DNA from: Centropus unirufus
Lineage: Eukaryota > Chordata > Aves > Cuculiformes > Centropidae
Length of the DNA stretch: 64,000 bases
NCBI GenBank assembly: GCA_013397695.1
Contig: VYZI01000256.1
Span: forward strand, 593,687-657,686
Reading direction: 5' to 3'
Shown here: positions 12,201-21,447 of the stretch, one piece after another
Layout: each line of letters begins with the position of its first letter
Numbering within the stretch: position 1 is the stretch's first letter
The notes under the pieces: model-generated
Databases searched by the model: none
What the model was told of the DNA's origin: nothing
Seen by the model: only the letters and a program-made list of their open reading frames with translations
Translations under genes and position numbers: made by a program

Positions 12201-13250
12201 GGTAAGCGCCCAAAAGTGCACATTGTGATGATCCCTCAAAAGCATCTCAGCTACATCCGAGTATGCTACAAGTCAACGAAGCAAAATTCCTGTCCCCCTG
12301 TGGGAAACTCTTAAAAAGCACATTGAGACAATTTCCCACAAAGGGTTAGAGCATCCCAAGTTGTTACTGACATGGCCTTACTGTGCCTGAACTGGGGAAT
12401 GGAGAGCCTGCAGGCTCCACCAGCTTTCGGGAGACCCCAGCTGCAGTGCCAATGGTTGCTCTTGGAGTCTAAACCAGAATAAAGATGTGGAGCAACTGGG
12501 GGGAATCTATAAACGAGAAACTCTGGGGAGACCTGAGAGCAGCTTCCAGTACTGAAAGGGACTCCAGGGAAGCTGGGGTGGGACTCTTAATCATGGAGGA
12601 CAGGTATAGAACAAGGAGAATGGTTTGAAGCTGAAAGAGAGGAGATTGAGATGAGATCTTCGTGAGAAATGTTTTCCTATGAAGTTGGGGAGGCCCTGGC
12701 CCAGGTTGCCTAGAGAGGCTCTGGCTGCCCCATCCCTGTAGGTGTTCAAGGCCAGGTTGGATGGATTTTAAGGTCCCTTCTGACCCAAACTGTTCCATGT
12801 GTGGGCCTCAAGACCCTGTGTATATTCCCAGTGCTTGTCAAGGTTATGGTCTTGGCCTCTCTCTGCTGCCAGTTGAGTGTTTGTTCCATTTCTTGATGTG
12901 ACACCACTGGGTGGCCTAGGAAGTGTCAGTATCAACACTTCTCCCACTTCACACTCGTTGCCCCTCAGTTTAGTTGGTGAAATGCTGGGTTTCCCTTGTG
13001 AGCTGTAGATGAGGACTTTGCTTCAGGATCTGCTCCCTTGGAGGCTGGGCTGGCAGAAGTCCTGAGCGTGCCAGAGAGTTATGAGTGTTGGCGAAGCTGG
13101 AAGGTTGTCCCCACTCTTAACCTCATCTTCCTTTCTCTTTGCAGCCCTCCACGAACTCCAGTAAAAGTTGTGCCTCAAATTAGAATAGAACTCGAGCCTG
13201 AAGGCAGCGGTTACTTCTGGAGGAGCAAGGGAACAGAAACCACTTTGTAA
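3196..13250 (+). CDS. SLC4A4: SLC4A4 (NBCe1), 3' six exons, partial gene
   Basis: This is the end of the electrogenic sodium bicarbonate cotransporter, a plasma-membrane protein that moves Na+ with HCO3-/CO3 2- in kidney, pancreas, brain and eye. Coding exons lie at 3196-3264, 4792-4965, 5908-6069, 9996-10092, 12122-12201 and 13145-13250. The first two encode the late membrane segments (FIPMPVLYGVFLYMG, LFTFLQVVCLALLWIL, STVAAIIFPVM) and the rest the cytosolic tail. Counting back from a 1035-residue human NBCe1-A, the reported carbonic anhydrase II-binding motifs LDDV (958) and DNDD (986), the PKA site Ser982 in KKGS and the basolateral signal Phe1013-Leu1014 all fall at the expected positions and are present. 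Earlier exons lie left of the window. Using or skipping the 97-nt exon decides between the -A/B and -C endings. Identification is near certain; exon use is inferred from splice sites and phase. Confidence 0.97.
3265..4791 (+). other. SLC4A4: SLC4A4 intron
   Basis: The intron runs from donor GTGAGT to the acceptor before 4792. I see no repeats or RNA genes in it. Confidence 0.85.
4792..4965 (+). CDS. SLC4A4: SLC4A4 coding exon (58 codons, last membrane spans)
   Basis: The exon is phase 0 at both ends, with acceptor TTTCCAG and donor GTAGGT. It starts FMDRLKLLLMPLKHQPDF, carries the loop YLRHVPLRRVHLF, then a span (TFLQVVCLALLWIL) and the start of the final span (STVAAIIFPVM). Confidence 0.97.
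5024..5320 (-). mobile_element. CR1 fragment
   Basis: It begins with TCACAGAATCACAGAACTAG, continues with the CATCCAGTCCGACTG and CCACTGCCCTGGGCAGCCT blocks and the TTTTCCCTAATATCCAACCT block, all CR1 3' region in reverse orientation. Confidence 0.9.
5770..5826 (+). repeat. Purine-rich G tract with G-quadruplex potential
   Basis: An almost pure A/G stretch holds four G runs within 5790-5813 separated by short loops. It ends about 80 bases upstream of an SLC4A4 exon. Confidence 0.7.
5908..6069 (+). CDS. SLC4A4: SLC4A4 coding exon (54 codons, start of C-terminal tail)
   Basis: The exon has acceptor TTTCCAG and donor GTAAGG, phase 0 at both ends. It completes the last span (ILALVAVRKAMDYLF) and enters the cytosolic tail. 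It contains LDDV, a very lysine-rich run around 5995-6045, a KGS PKA-type site (Ser982 in human numbering) and ends in DNDD. LDDV and DNDD are the motifs reported to contact carbonic anhydrase II. Because it ends in phase 0, it can splice either to the 97-nt exon or directly to 12122. Confidence 0.97.
6070..9995 (+). other. SLC4A4: SLC4A4 intron
   Basis: This is the 3.9-kb intron before the 97-nt cassette exon. I see no CR1 in it. A long reverse open frame at 6982-7569 (195 codons) resembles no family I know and lacks gene-like context. Confidence 0.85.
9996..10092 (+). CDS. SLC4A4: SLC4A4 97-nt cassette exon (NBCe1-A/B specific)
   Basis: The exon has acceptor TTCCACAG and donor GTGAGT. It is 97 nt, that is 32 codons plus one base, so skipping it shifts the frame. 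It starts SDCPCSEKVPSIKIPMDIM and contains EPFLSDS, the Phe-Leu basolateral-targeting motif. The 97-nt length equals that reported for the mammalian exon whose omission creates NBCe1-C. Confidence 0.96.
10974..11112 (-). mobile_element. CR1 3' end fragment
   Basis: The sequence TCAGAGAATCACAGAATGTC followed by GAGTTGGAAGGGATCCACAG and GTCCAGCTCCTGTCCCTGCA is the reverse complement of a CR1 subfamily tail. Confidence 0.85.
11575..11626 (+). mobile_element. CR1 3' end fragment
   Basis: The short forward tail reads AAGGCCCTTTCCAACCTGAA then CTGTTCTGTGACTCCGTGA, degraded from the usual terminal repeat. Confidence 0.75.
12122..12201 (+). CDS. SLC4A4: SLC4A4 dual-frame exon with the NBCe1-A/B stop
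   Basis: The exon has acceptor CCTCACAG and donor GTAAGC. After the 97-nt exon it is read REKSPTFLERHTSC and stops at TGA 12163-12165, the NBCe1-A/B ending. After exon skipping it is read in another frame, EKNHQHSLNAIRRADTIPF and on, without a stop through the donor at 12202. Both readings match known NBCe1 endings. Confidence 0.95.
12202..13144 (+). other. SLC4A4: SLC4A4 last intron
   Basis: This is a short intron with a forward CR1 at 12500-12799. It must be spliced for both endings: in -A/B it lies in the 3' UTR, in -C it interrupts a codon. Confidence 0.85.
12500..12799 (+). mobile_element. CR1 fragment
   Basis: The forward CR1 3' region contains TTCCAGTACTGAAAGGGACT, GGGGAGGCCCTGGCCCAGGT and CCCCATCCCTG and ends in CAAACTGTTCCATG. 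Confidence 0.9.
13145..13250 (+). CDS. SLC4A4: SLC4A4 last exon, coding part (NBCe1-C ending)
   Basis: The acceptor is TCTTTGCAG. Joined to the previous exon in the skipped frame it gives PPRTPVKVVPQIRIELEPE, then GSGYFWRSKGTETTL and TAA at 13248-13250. The alternative tail totals exactly 61 residues, the length described for NBCe1-C, and ends in a PDZ ligand (ETTL). In -A/B transcripts this stretch is 3' UTR. Confidence 0.95.
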
Positions 13251-16200
13251 TTTGTCTGTCTGTTAACCCTCTGGTTGGATTTCTTTTGTCTCTAGCCAAA
13301 TATGAAACCGCTCCTTGCTCCCACCCGCCTCGGGAAATGCCACATTCCCCTTTGGCCCAGCACCCTCCTCACTCCCCCCGTGGACTGAGCCTCCTTTTGC
13401 CTTCTCCATTGCTCCGGCACGCGTTCCTCGCTGGCGAGCAGGGGGCAGGAGCGCTGGTCATACCCGTGGGCGCTGCCGGGGGGGAGCGCTTTAGTCGTGA
13501 GTCTGTCTGTCTGTCTGTCCTCTGGCAGAGCAAGAGCGACCTCCGAGCTAAGGCGATGTCGTGCTGACACTGCCTGGAAGAGGCTGGAAAGTGCTGCTAA
13601 CAGTAACTCGCTCTTAAAGCCTGTGCTTGTAGTTCCTGCAGGAGGGACAAGGAGAAGGTACTTCACTCCCAGCGCAGAGGAACCGTCGCCACCCTCATAG
13701 CACGTGTTTGGAAACTTCCCTTTCCTATGCAATTTTTTTTAAAGGAACACTTTAATGGACTTAATCCGTAAGGTACATGGAAGAGTGTTATTTTCCTAGA
13801 TTATTTTGTTTAAATTATGGGGGCCTAACCTTTTTTTTCTCAATTTTTTTAACCTTTTTTTAATTACTGTAAAGAAAAAAAAAAGAATCTTTCCTGCAGC
13901 AGGAAACATATAGTTCTGAGTAGTTCTACCTCTTATTTCTAGACGCCAGGCTTTCTGTAAGAACAATGTCTTGTATCATATATAATGTAATTTTTACAAA
14001 AGGCAAAACAAAACCCACCACCGCACCACAATCTCCGGGACACGGCATAGGGCTGGATCAGTTTGAGTCACACCTCTACTCTGAAGCATCTGTTTGACTT
14101 AGGGTTATGTCATTTCCCTTTCTGTTCCTTGTATAAATAACCTAATTTCATGATGAAGGAGATGGGCTGCAAATCTCTCACGAGGTAGGAAGTCTGAAAC
14201 GCCATGGTGGGAAGCAAAACATTTACTGGCTGTAGCACCGGTGGGCAGATGCTGATTGCACTCGTGGTGTTGATTGCCTCCATGGTATTGTTTTTATTAT
14301 CCCTTTTGAAACTTGGGCGCACGTGTGTGTGTTTGCACGCAAGAAGACACCACAGCTCAGGCACGATGGCAGCGCAGTGGAGGAGAAAGCTGGAGGTGGC
14401 CCACCGGGGTGCTCATCCCAACGCTCCTGTTCGCCAGGCTCACCAACATCTGCATCCTCTGGCATCCACATCTACAGCACTGACCTTAATTTTGGCTGCC
14501 TGGTCCTCGACCCGTCGATCCGTACACGGTGATGATCACTGCCAAGCAGGGTAGGTCTGGGCATCCCCAGGCTTTCGTTTGGAGCAAGTACCGCCCTGGG
14601 AGAGGTGATCTTCTCTTTGTGCATGCACTTGTACGTGTACACAGTTGGGAAACTGGGCTCGATCCAGGGATTGATATGAATTGTGGGGATTGCATCTAAT
14701 GCACTACAAGTGCTTTATCAAAAAGAAATAGCCCAGCTGTAGGGGCTGGTGCCCAGATGGAAGATAATCCCACTCCAGAGGACAGGGACGTTGCTGCCGC
14801 TCTTGTCCTTGTGAAACCAAAGTCCGTGTTGGTTAAGGAAACAGTTTCTTGGTGGTGCTGAGACCGTAAATGCCAAATGTTAGCGTCTGCTCACTCGTAG
14901 CAGTCGTATCAGCAGCCGGCGGTGCAGAAGGGGGCTGAGGCGGCTGGCCATGCCACTTCCCCTACAGCGCAGTGGTGAAAGGGTGAGTCAAGAGGGACCG
15001 TGCTGGTTTGAGCTTGATCTGCCACCGACAGTCATCGATGAAGAGCTGCAGAAGCACCCACACAGCACCCATATGTGCACTCGCCTCTGGGCGTTTCCCG
15101 CTCCATAGTCTCCAGGGGTCTCAGTTTTGGCTTCCATGAAATGGGTGTTGACTCCTGGATCAGCATCCTGGGAGCCCAGCCCATAGGAAAGGCTGGGGAG
15201 ATGTCAGAAACGGCCACAAAAGGAGCAGCTCTTCGATCCCCTCCACTAGCGGGGCGACAGGTAACCTGGGAAGTGCAATGCCAGCTTCAGGCCACGGTTC
15301 CATCCCTTGGTGAACACAAGTCCCTGGCTCCCAAAGGGACTGGAGCATCACCTCCAGAGCACATGGGAGCTGCTGGTGTTTTGCTCAGCCCTTTGATTTG
15401 TAGGAATCCCAGTAACCGATGGATCAGCCCTGATGAACGGAGAGAAGCAGCTTCCATGCTCCTGGCCAGCTCCATGAGTAGGACACTGCAGCCACGCTCC
15501 CATCCCACGCGCAGCCTCCTGCCAACCTGGCAATGTGTCTCCGCAAAAACGAGGTCTTCCACTTCCGAACCGCATTCAATGTACTTGAAATGTATTGATT
15601 GCTGATCGAGGTCTTTCTCTCTCCTTTTCACTTTTCGTTTTAACCTGAGGGAGCTGTTGGTTGGGCAGAGGGCGGTGTTGCTGGAGGAATGGGACAAAGG
15701 TGGCTGCAGCTTTCCATGGGAAACACAACACTCGGGTGACAAGTGCTGGAAGTGTTGCCTTACCTGGTGCCTGATGGTGGCAGCAGTGGCTTCTGTCTTG
15801 GTTCTTCCTTTAAAAAACAAAACAAAATTCAATGCCAATTGAGCAGGCAAGAGCTCTGCTGGCACCAGGAGCCAGCGGGCAGGGAACAGAGATGTCACAG
15901 GGGAAGCTTCCCTGTGCATCTTAGACCTTTGAAAAGAACTGATTTTCATCAGAATTGGGTATTTTGTGGGAAAAGGTTGTGAAGAAATGAACTTCCCAGA
16001 GCAAAAGAAAGCCAACTGCAGCCAGCTTTGTTCCCGGCCCCGGAGCATGGTGCCTGTCTGCCTCTGCAGCCTCTGCTGCTTTGTCAGTGCAGCCCATAAG
16101 CCTCAGGGTTTTTATTCTGTTTTTTTTTGAATCAGGATGCACTTTCAGATACTTTCCTTATTGTTTTTAATTTTCATTACTCTGTATTTGCTTTGGAGGG

Positions 16201-16470
16201 AAGAATGAAAATGTAGCCTGAAATGAAGTGGATCAAGATGGTGGAACAAAAAGGAAAAAAAAGCAGAAAACATTTCAATATTAAAATGATTTTTTTTTCC
16301 AGTAATATAAAACATGAAATTCCTTATAACATAGTATTTTACAGTTTTATGAAGCTTTCTATTGTGACTTTTATGGAATCAAAAGATGAAGATGATGAGA
16401 TATTTTAGCATTTATATTTTTCAAAATTAAATGTATACTGAAAATAAAGTAACTTTATGCATTTCTTGGA
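13251..16470 (+). other. SLC4A4: SLC4A4 3' untranslated region (extent inferred)
   Basis: No CR1 insertion and no splice-competent coding exon is seen here. A/T-rich stretches with T runs (13728-13880) and a very A/T-rich end (16100-16460) are typical of a long 3' UTR. The human 3' UTR is also several kilobases. The end is placed just after the AATAAA at 16443 and is an inference; earlier poly(A) sites could be used as well. Confidence 0.6.
16443..16448 (+). terminator. SLC4A4: Likely SLC4A4 poly(A) signal
   Basis: A canonical AATAAA sits in an A/T-rich stretch and is followed within 30-50 bases by T/G-rich sequence (GAGTTTGTGCATTTG). It is the only AATAAA I see between the -C stop codon and the CR1 at 16595. 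Confidence 0.6.
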
Positions 16471-16594
16471 GAGTTTGTGCATTTGCTTTCCATTCTGTAC
16501 TCAGCCTTGTTTGACTTTGAAAGGTGCTCAGTGGCAGCTCTCTGGTGTGAGAGGATGCTTAGAAGAGGATCACAAAGGTGATGAGACCTGTGTC

Positions 16595-16852
16595 TGTTTA
16601 GCCAGGAGAAGCGAAGGCTGAGGGGAGGCCTCATTGCTCTCTGCAGCTCCTGGAGAGGAGGCTGTAATGAGGTGGGTCCTGGGCTCTTCTCCCCAGTAAC
16701 AAGTAATAGGATGAGGGGAAATGGCCTAGAGTTGTTCCAGGGAAGGGTTAGACTGGATATTGGGAAAATGTCTTTTGGTAAAGAGTGGTGAAGCCCTGGC
16801 AGAGGCTTCCCAGGGCAATAGTGGAGTCGCCATCCCTAGAGGGGTTCAAAGA
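16595..16852 (+). mobile_element. CR1 fragment
   Basis: The forward CR1 is recognised from the CCAGGAGAAGCGAAGGCTGA, GGTGGGTCCTGGGCTCTTCT and CCATCCCTAGAGGGGTTCAA blocks. It lies just downstream of the SLC4A4 poly(A) signal and lacks the terminal repeats. Confidence 0.9.
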
Positions 16853-17569
16853 ATGAACCGAGACTTCCCTACTTGCAGATCTTTGGGAATGAGTTCTAGA
16901 GCTGCTGAGCTGAAAATGCAGGGGGCAGATTTGCTTTGTGCTCTTTGCAGTGCTGAGGCCAGGAGGGAGGAGACCTGACAAACAGAAGTAAAAGCAAAAC
17001 CAAACAAAAAAAAAAAACCTGCTGCAATGGAAAGTAGGAATGGGAAGTGGTTTCTGTGCAGGCTGGAGGAGGGCTGGCTGGCAATCCCTCGACATGTTGC
17101 TGGCCAAATCTGTCGTCCCCGCTGGCATCAGTTGAGATGCTTTCTTGGCAGCCAGCGGGGTTTAAGAACAAAACTGTTGTGGATTTTTCACTTGTTGAAC
17201 AGAATTTGCTTATTGTTGGGGTTGTTTGGGTGTTCTGGTTTTGTATCCCCATGTAGGTGCTGACGGTGACAGAGACTTTGCTGTCGCAGGATGCCTTCAC
17301 TTTGTGCCGTGCCGGTGCGTCCAGGGAGGTTTTGTTTTCCCCAGGTGAGGCAGAAGCTGGGGGCACTCCCTGACACGGTTTCTCCTCTGCTGCTGTGGTG
17401 CAGCGTGTGGCTCCACTGAGAAGGTGGAAGCTGCCAGGCCACGACAGGCATCTTCTGGTGCAAAGCATATGGGCCATGTCCTCGTGCTGGGCTGGAAGTG
17501 GGGGGGCTGTTGGCTCAGGGGAAAGGCAGGAGAACTGTGCAGGGCGGTGTCCCATGGCTAAACTGAAAG
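16853..17569. other. Intergenic DNA between SLC4A4 and GC
   Basis: No gene is supported. Open frames on both strands are not recognisable and differ in composition from the flanking exons. Confidence 0.5.
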
Positions 17570-18088
17570 CATAGAATCATGGAATTGCTAGGTTGGAATA
17601 GAACTCCAAGATCCAAAGTCCAACCATACCTTTCTGCCGCTAAACCACAACCCCAAGCACCTCGTCTTACCCCTCTTTTAAACACCTCTAGGGATGGTGA
17701 TTCCACCACCTTTGTGGGCAGCTGTTCCAGCACCTGACGACCCTTTCGGTGAAATTTTTTCCTAATGTCCAACCTGAACATCCCCTGGTGCAGCTTGAGG
17801 CCATTCCCCCTTGTCCTATCCCTTATCACTTGGGAGAAGAGACCAGCACCCACCTCTCCACAACCTCCTTTCAGGCAGCTGTAGGCAGTGATAAGGTCTC
17901 CCCTCAGCCTCCTCTTCTCCAGGCTGAACAGCCACAGCTCCCTCAGTTGCTCCTCATAAGAGTTGTTCTCCAGCTCCTTCTTCATCTCCCTTCTCCACAC
18001 ACACTCCAGGACCTCAACATCCTTCTTGTAGTGAGGGGCCCAGAAATCCTCAGTAATGGATGCAACCTCTTTAAGTGCTCGGCGCAAT
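17570..18088 (-). mobile_element. CR1 fragment, about 0.5 kb
   Basis: It starts CATAGAATCATGGAATTGCT and extends through the region that encodes the end of CR1 ORF2 in reverse. On the minus strand, pieces like LRELWLFSLEKRRLRGDLI are the C-terminal end of the CR1 reverse transcriptase protein, already broken. Confidence 0.93.
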
Positions 18089-19431
18089 TCCTTGCATGAC
18101 TGGTGGGGAGGGAAAGGCAGCAGAATTGGACTTGTCCGTACATATTTGGATATAGCAGGAGCCCAAGCACCGGTGCAAATAAGGTCACTCGGTAGGTAAA
18201 TATTGAGAGCTGGTCACACACCTCGCTGCCCAAAGGCTCCTGCCAAGGGAGCAGCACTTTCTCATGTGTTTTTAGAGTCACATGGCACCCAGCGTGGTGG
18301 GTTCTGGGATATTCCCAAACAGCCAAACATCCTTACACCCTTTGGCTTTACCTGCTGACTACCAGCAGGACTTTGGGGTTTTAAGCCCATGGTGGCCGAA
18401 AGGCTGAGACAGCAAAGCAGGAAGTGATGCCTACGCCTCAAAAAGCGTAGAGCCAAGCCCTTGCCAGGGGTTCTGTGCTCTGGGTGCACAGGGTTGAGTG
18501 ATACAGGCTGCTCTGGAGAGAGCCTTGGCTTTCCGCTCTCTCCCATGTGTCCAGGCTTTCAGCATTATGAAATCCCCTTGGACTACACAGCTTGCATTTT
18601 GCCTGGAAAGCTGCAGGGATAAATAGCTCAGTTCCTAGAAGCAGGCGCATGGCACAGGAGGTGTTCTTGGCTTGCTTAGTTGTATTTTTCCCATTTTTCT
18701 CTGAAACCCACATGGTCGCTGTTATCACCAGCTGTTACCGTGTGCCTCCTCAGTCTGACAGAAGCAAACACAATCCTGGAAGGGAGCAAAAGCTCAGGCC
18801 AGTCCCTCACATCTTGTGCCTGACAGGTACTAAACTGCTTTCATGGGAGGAGTGGGATTGAGCCCTTCAGCTGGCCAGGACCTGGCTGTACGGTGGTGGC
18901 CACGGCTGGTGCCCAGACTGCTGCCTTGGGTAGTCACCCTGGCAAGCAGCTGAAATAGGAACACGTCTACACAAAGAGCCATGCTTCAGGGTCCCAGGGT
19001 CCTCACAGTGTGAGGGTTTCAAGGTCCTGAGATGCCTTTGCTAGCAAAGAGATCCACCGTGAAAGGGACCCAGGCGATGGGTTTGTTGGGAGGTGGTTTG
19101 AGGAATGACGGCAGCTCTTGAGCACCGACAGTGCCCACCATGGCTCCCAGGCAGGCAGGGAGGATGACAGGCTTTGATGCCCACAATCCCATCTTCTTGG
19201 AGATGAGGCTTCCAGAAGGATTCCTGCCCACAGCCTGGCCTGCAACCCCTGCTCCATCCCATACCGTGCCAGCCAAACCCATCCCATTGCTCACGTGGGG
19301 AACCAAGAGGAGACCTGCGGCTACTGATGTGCTCCAGTACAGAGTGGAGCCAACATGAATGGGGCTTTTCTTCTTGGTTTTGCTTAAAGTCAAGTCTGGT
19401 GAGTGTGGCAACTCTTGACTGTCTGCAGAGT
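18089..19431. other. Intergenic DNA between SLC4A4 and GC
   Basis: I see no recognisable gene, RNA or repeat in this stretch, which separates two CR1 copies of the same orientation. Confidence 0.5.
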
Positions 19432-20395
19432 AGAATCATAGAATCATAGCATCACCAGGTTGGAAGAAACCTCCAAGATCAAGTCCAACTGTTCCGCTCC
19501 GCCACTAAACCATATCCCCATAGTAGCATCTCTTCTACCTGTCTTTTAAATACCTCCAGGGATAGTGATTCCACCACCTCCCTGGGCAGCCTGTTCCAGC
19601 AGTTGATGACCCTTTCAGTGAAAAACTTTTTCCTAAATGCCCAACCTGAACCTCCCCTGGCACAGCTTGAGGCCATTCCCCCTCGTCCCATCACCTGTCA
19701 CTTGGGAGAAGAGACCAGCACCCACCTCCTCACAACCTCCTCTCAGGCAGCTGTAGGCAGTGATAAGGTCTCCCCTCAGCCTCCTCTTCTTCAGGCTAAA
19801 CAGCCCCAGCTCCCTCAGCCTCTCCTCATAAGGCTTGAGCTCTAGCCCCTTCAGCTTTGTTGCCCTTCTCTGGACACACTCTAGAGCCTCACCATCCTTC
19901 TTGTAGTGAGAGACCCAGAACTGAACACAGGATTCGATGTGCGGCCTCACCAGTGCCGAGTCCAGGGGCAGAATCACCTCCCTGGACCTGCTGGTCANNN
20001 NNNNNNNNNNNNNNNNNNNNNNNNNNNNNNNNNNNNNNNNNNNNNNNNNNNNNNNNNNNNNNNNNNNNNNNNNNNNNNNNNNNNNNNNNNNNGCTCATTT
20101 GGCTGGCAACCAACACCCCCAGGTCCTTCTCCTCTAGGCAGCTTTCCAGCCACTCTCCCCCAAGCCTGTAGCGCTGCATGGAGTTATGTCCCAAGTGCAG
20201 CACCCAATATTTGGCCTTGTTAAACCTCATCCCATTGGTCTCGACCCATCAGTCCAGCCCATTCAGATCCCTTTGAAGGGCCTCCCTGCCCTCGAGCAGG
20301 TCAACGCTTCCTCCCAGCTTAGTGTCTCCTGTGAACTTGCCGAGGGTCCATTCAATCTCTTCATCCTGGTCATTAGTAAGGATGTTGGAGATACT
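19432..20395 (-). mobile_element. CR1 fragment, about 1 kb, with assembly gap
   Basis: It starts with doubled AGAATCAT motifs. On the minus strand, part of the ORF2 C-terminus is still open from 19977 down to 19633 (for example ESCVQFWVSHYKKDGEALE and LRELGLFSLKKRRLRGDLI). A run of N interrupts it. It has the same layout as the forward copy at 63200-64000. Confidence 0.94.
19998..20092. other. Assembly gap (95 N)
   Basis: Ninety-five N bases lie inside a CR1 element. The flanks (CTGCTGGTCA on the left, GCTCATTTGGCTGGC on the right) align to the CR1 copy at 63.4 kb, so only retrotransposon sequence is missing. Confidence 0.99.
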
Positions 20396-21094
20396 GATTT
20401 CCCCTGGATCTGTCCATTAATCCTCTGCCTCTTGTGGAGTTTTCCCTTTCTGGATGGAGTCCAGAAAGGCCCCACTGGTAAGGCCACTGTTCCCTTTGTG
20501 TCCCTTTATCTCATTTATTCCTTCCCTTTGACCATTGCTTCAGCTCCCTCCTGTTTTATTTCTGCAGTGCTGGCTGTTTTGACTTGCATTTTGTCTTTGC
20601 TCAGCACAGATCTCTGTGTGCTGAGGTATCATCTGCTTTTCTCGTTATATTTGGATCTCATTCTGCAAAAAACACGGGATTTGGTCTTGGGGGATTTCTC
20701 TGTCATTTTCCTAGCTGGGTTTGGCATTCTCCTGTCTTCCATCCCAGGGCCGCTTTGGTTGTGGCACCCCAAAACTGAGCTGGCTCTTGGCAGGGTCCGG
20801 TTGGGCAGAGGGGTGGGCAGGGTGCAGGTGTCTCATAGGAGCAGGGAATGGGGTTTGGGGAAGCTGGGGCTGCAGGGTTACCCAGGAGCCTCATTTCGGG
20901 TGCTGGGCTCCTGCTTCCAGCCCAGCAATCAAATTCCTGCACAAAGCCACGTTTGGGGACACTTTACAAGAGGTTTTGGTGTTCTTGCTGACTCTTTAGA
21001 CATAAGCTTGCAAAGCCAGGGCCATGCCCCATCCCAGCCCTCCGCAAGGGAGCAGAAAGCCTTCCCAGCAGCAGAGAGGGTGCTCTGGAAAGTC
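20396..21094. other. Intergenic DNA downstream of GC
   Basis: A long forward open frame (20186-21127) begins inside the reverse-strand CR1 and has no recognisable content. I see no gene here. Confidence 0.5.
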
Positions 21095-21100
21095 TTTATT
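21095..21100 (-). terminator. GC: Likely GC poly(A) signal
   Basis: AATAAA on the minus strand lies 294 bases past the TAA. A 3'-UTR exon between it and exon 12 is likely, but its acceptor is not settled: a pyrimidine-poor CACACAG near 21330 and CCTGCAG near 21110 are both possible. Confidence 0.75.
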
Positions 21101-21392
21101 GCAGCTGCAGGAATGTATCGGTGGTGACGCCGGTGGGCGGGCAGGGAGCAGTGGTCTTGCTGGCACCTTCCTCCCGCGGTGCAAGGAAAAGCAGCCTTCT
21201 GCTGAGCATCCTCCAGCGCCATTCCCTGTGCTCCCATTTGACATCCCGCTTCCCTGTGTACCAACAAAGCTCAGCCCTGGGCACACAGCCATGACGCTCT
21301 TCCCCAGCCCCAGAAATCCCCCTGTTCATCTGTGTGTGCCCAGAGAAGCAGTCCCCAATGCCAGCGTGCCGGGCCCTGCCGCAGTCACTCAC

Positions 21393-21447
21393 CTTACCCC
21401 AGGAGGCAGGAACCCCCCTTGCACATCCCAGCCAGCTCCAAGCTCAC
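21393..21447 (-). CDS. GC: GC exon 12 (C-terminal tail and stop)
   Basis: The acceptor CTCTTTGCAG opens a frame reading VSLELAGMCKGGSCLLG to TAA at 21396-21394, followed at once by the donor AAG/GTGAGT. VSLELAGM aligns with the human IDAELKNI ending, but the tail is longer and has two extra cysteines. A second donor (GTAAGG) overlaps the stop codon, so the true ending could differ. Confidence 0.75.

Noticed and set aside
13497..13520. GTCT microsatellite
   Set aside because: Only four to five units; too short to be of interest.
20186..21127. 313-codon forward open frame
   Set aside because: It starts inside the reverse-strand CR1 and runs into the GC 3' flank; no known motif.
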